The notes under the pieces: generated by a model
Databases searched by the model: none
Seen by the model: only the letters and a program-made list of their open reading frames with translations
Told to the model about the DNA's origin: nothing
Made by a program: the position numbers and the translations under genes
Part shown: piece after piece, positions 61,816-64,000 of the stretch
How positions within the stretch are numbered: position 1 is the stretch's first letter
How the letters are laid out: each line of letters begins with the position of its first letter
From: Macrotrachela quadricornifera
Taxonomy: Eukaryota; Rotifera; Eurotatoria; Philodinida; Philodinidae
Reading direction: 5' to 3'
DNA length: 64,000 nt
Assembly (NCBI GenBank): GCA_022393335.1
Contig: JAJEKB010021031.1
Coordinates: 710,902 to 774,901, forward strand

Positions 61816-62766
61816 AGCTTTTTTATGTCTACTTGGGTATTAAGTTTATTCAATCGACGAATATCTTCAGGTAAATAAAATAGTTTATTATAAGATAAAT
61901 CAAGATATTCAATCTTCTGAAGTTTATTGATTGTAGGTGGAATAAATAAAAGTGTTGTATTGTGAAGATCAACTTTTTTTAAATTAATAAAAGAATCTAT
62001 CATCATAATATGTTTTAAAGGATTATTATCCATAATAAGTTCTTCAAGATATGTTACTTCTTTCAAAATTGGTACTTCAGTAAAAAGATTATTTGAAAGT
62101 AATAAATTGTAAATATTACTATTCAATCCATTAATTTGAGATAAATAATTTTGTTCAAGTAGAACATGTGATAAATCAGACATATTGCTTAAATTAGGCA
62201 TATGATAAAGAGAACAATTGATTAAGATTAACCAAGAGAGACGAGTAAGAGTTGATAATTGATTGGTCATATTGGTGATGATCGTGTTGGAAATTTCAAG
62301 ATGTCGTAGACGCTGGAGATTTACTAAAGTATCTGGTACAACATCTATTAAAAAAAATCTTGAATCAATATTCTAAAATCATCACAATGACTTAATTACC
62401 GTTAGTAAAAACCATGTTTTTTATAGTCAAATATTTAAGTTCTTTTAAGCAGAAGATACTTTGTGGAATATTGCTACCTTGATCTGTTAATGTAAGTGAA
62501 GAGACAAAATTATTTGAATAATCCATGTGAGCAATACTCTTATTCCAATCATCTGTTATTTGATTAATCATAATAAAAAATGGAAAATGATAAAGAATAT
62601 TATAATCATTTTTATATTGTTTGCTATCACGAAATATCATGCTGTCTAAAATGTATATTATTATAATAAATACTATTATACAATGCCAAATTAATTTACC
62701 TTTGTATCCACCAGTAATATGTGATTGAAGTCGTTCATTCGTTGTTTGAATATTACATTTTGTCAT
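61593..62766 (-). CDS. Leucine-rich-repeat protein, 3' end replaced by repeat DNA
   Basis: Exons 62766-62700, 62645-62400 and 62344-61593 join in phase (1,065 nt, 354 residues). After a short N-terminus come about six to eight leucine-rich repeats of the LxxLxLxxNxL type (for example VTYLEELIMDNNPLKHI and LQKIEYLDLSYNKLFYLPED). Real LRR sequence ends near RRLNKLNTQVD (about 61830); beyond that the frame runs through a TCGA-rich repeat to a stop at 61593. Upstream of 62766 an in-frame hydrophobic stretch (ILLLFIICCWCS) would make a signal anchor but has no in-frame ATG; a run of nine A at about 62831 separates it from an ATG in the next frame, so a one-base error or shift there is possible. 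Likely extracellular binding protein, possibly truncated. Confidence 0.65.
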
Positions 62767-62879
62767 TGAACACCAGCAACATATGATGAAAAGCAACAGA
62801 ATATTCTTGTATTCAATTATTATGTTTTTTTTTGTGCTTTATAATTTCTTTCTTATTTTCCATGACTTTCATAAAAAAT

Positions 62880-63727
62880 TGATTTAAAGATCAATTTAAT
62901 CCTTAAAAATATATTTTTATAGTATTTATTTGATTTTATTTTGTATATAAATCTACAAAGATATTTGCATATTCTCTCTTCTCTTTATAGTTAATCTTAT
63001 TTTGGATTGAATGAAGATATTAAAGAGATATTTTCATCTGATTTTTTTGACAGTCTAATTCATTTATTTTTTCAATAAAATATATGACAAATTCAAAGTT
63101 AGAATGAACAATGTAAATGGTATTAAACATGATTTCATATTGAAAAATATGTCGAATCTAAATAATAAAATCAAAGAAGAGCATCAAAAGCATTCTGATA
63201 TATTAATTCAATACAGGAAAATTCATTATATGCAATTCCTGGTGTTACTATATTTGAAAAAATGTAACCAATCATTTTCAACGCTATTGCTTTAAGCGAT
63301 TCTATAGTCAGAAGTAGACAAATTTAAATAATCCTTTTAGTAAATTTATCATGCATAATATTAAAACAAAGTTTATATGAAGATAACTAACGTAAGTTAT
63401 AATCAATACAATATAAAGAACCGTTTTTAAATTTTATTTTTATGAATTAAAGTGTTCATTAATGTCACTCTTTATCTACTCATAAAATATACAGAATTGG
63501 TTCAATATAAATCTAATACATGTTATTGAAGTTGTATAGATGATAAATTACCTATATATATATATATCACAGATACTATACAATTTTTCATTCGTCACTT
63601 TACACAATAGAAATCGGTCACACTTTTTCTGTTCGTATTCTTCGTATACTTTATATAAGTAAGTACGCACGTGTTTCACACACGTGAGCTTTTCTTACTT
63701 AAGGTTTACTAATTTCTGTAAACAAAA
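62880..63727. other. Intergenic stretch with a hairpin before the last ORF
   Basis: A+T-rich. At 63664-63690 ACGCACGTGTTTCACACACGTGAGC forms a short hairpin and TATATAAG (63650) looks like a TATA box about 75 bp ahead of the ATG at 63728. The open frame 63104-63295 lacks domain character. Confidence 0.4.
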
Positions 63728-64000
63728 ATGAGTACTTCTGAAACAATTGTTTCAACTACTCCATATCCAAATGAACTGTTCCAAGTTGATACCGATGAAC
63801 AGGCACTTCGCTCTGATAATAGGAAACGGTCTGTTCAACATCCTAGTGAATATGAATCATCAATTTATACACCTAAACGTAACCGACAAGATACGACTGG
63901 TAAGAATACTAGATCTGATCACCACCCCATCCAATTTAATCAAAATCAACAGGAATCTATCAAAACATCAGTATCGACAACCATTCCTTCCTATTTCAAT
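63728..64000 (+). CDS. N-terminus of an unidentified protein, runs off the window
   Basis: An ATG at 63728 opens a frame that stays open for all 91 codons to the window edge. The product is polar, rich in Ser, Thr, Gln and Asn with a basic patch (YTPKRNRQDTTGKNTR) and no hydrophobic segment. Such disordered basic N-termini are common in the first protein of non-LTR retrotransposons and in nuclear proteins; neither can be confirmed. The compact promoter-like sequence just upstream and an immediate ATG would suit a transposon 5' end. Confidence 0.5.
   Translation, partial: MSTSETIVSTTPYPNELFQVDTDEQALRSDNRKRSVQHPSEYESSIYTPKRNRQDTTGKNTRSDHHPIQFNQNQQESIKTSVSTTIPSYFN

Overview
The window reads as nuclear DNA of a small-genome invertebrate, most probably a bdelloid rotifer (Adineta/Rotaria type). 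It is A+T-rich eukaryotic DNA. Genes are split by very short introns (about 50-60 bp, GT-AG, one GC-AG). Three divergent rhodopsin-like receptors belong to one lineage-type family. An arginine-type ADP-ribosyltransferase is joined to TPR repeats. Several genes look more microbial or plant-like than animal. Remnants of many different DNA transposons are each present in few copies. The species call is inference; no marker gene is present.

Layout. 0-6 kb: tail of an upstream gene, a receptor (minus), a TCGA-rich repeat, a broken small secreted protein, and a three-MAM-domain GPI-type surface protein with one in-frame TGA. 6-14.6 kb: gene-free repeat sea with tandem mini-me/DINE-like units, a 33-36 bp minisatellite and a GC-rich inverted repeat. 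14.6-32.7 kb: gene-rich block with a small Cys/Trp-rich protein, a tRNA-like gene, a foldback repeat, a plant/microbe-type CHX cation/proton antiporter, an antistasin-like secreted inhibitor, a sirtuin, a short-chain dehydrogenase, an ABCC/MRP transporter and a second receptor. 33.9-37.5 kb: nested wreckage, namely a Helitron-like fragment, a MULE transposon with FLYWCH finger and inverted subterminal repeats, and an ART-TPR gene starting at the MULE's right end and carrying two stops. 38.2-38.5 kb: tRNA-derived SINE. 40.5-44.4 kb: PARP14-like gene (macro, WWE, PARP). 45.6 kb: a P450 relic. 46.5-50.2 kb: 17-exon GH31 alpha-glucosidase (maltase type, trefoil). 50.8 kb: F-box protein with SMI1/KNR4-like tail. 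54.4-57.9 kb: transposon cluster with a nested-repeat mariner-like MITE, a 1,272-bp near-perfect palindrome and a piggyBac-like element. 58.6 kb: third receptor. 60-62.8 kb: TCGA repeats, one of which appears to end a leucine-rich-repeat gene. 63.7 kb: start of an unidentified ORF.

The intact genes are not an operon-like system; they are mostly surface, secreted or transport functions (receptors, MAM protein, ABC pump, antiporter, glucosidase, inhibitor) and ADP-ribose/NAD biology (ART, PARP-macro, sirtuin). The most striking structure is the palindrome at 55.3-56.6 kb: its left end is split by a MITE with a TA duplication, while the right end keeps the exact empty site. All exon models were built by eye from splice signals and reading phase. 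Three of them (glucosidase 2,700 nt, antiporter 1,365 nt, ABC transporter 3,660 nt) close exactly in frame, which supports them.
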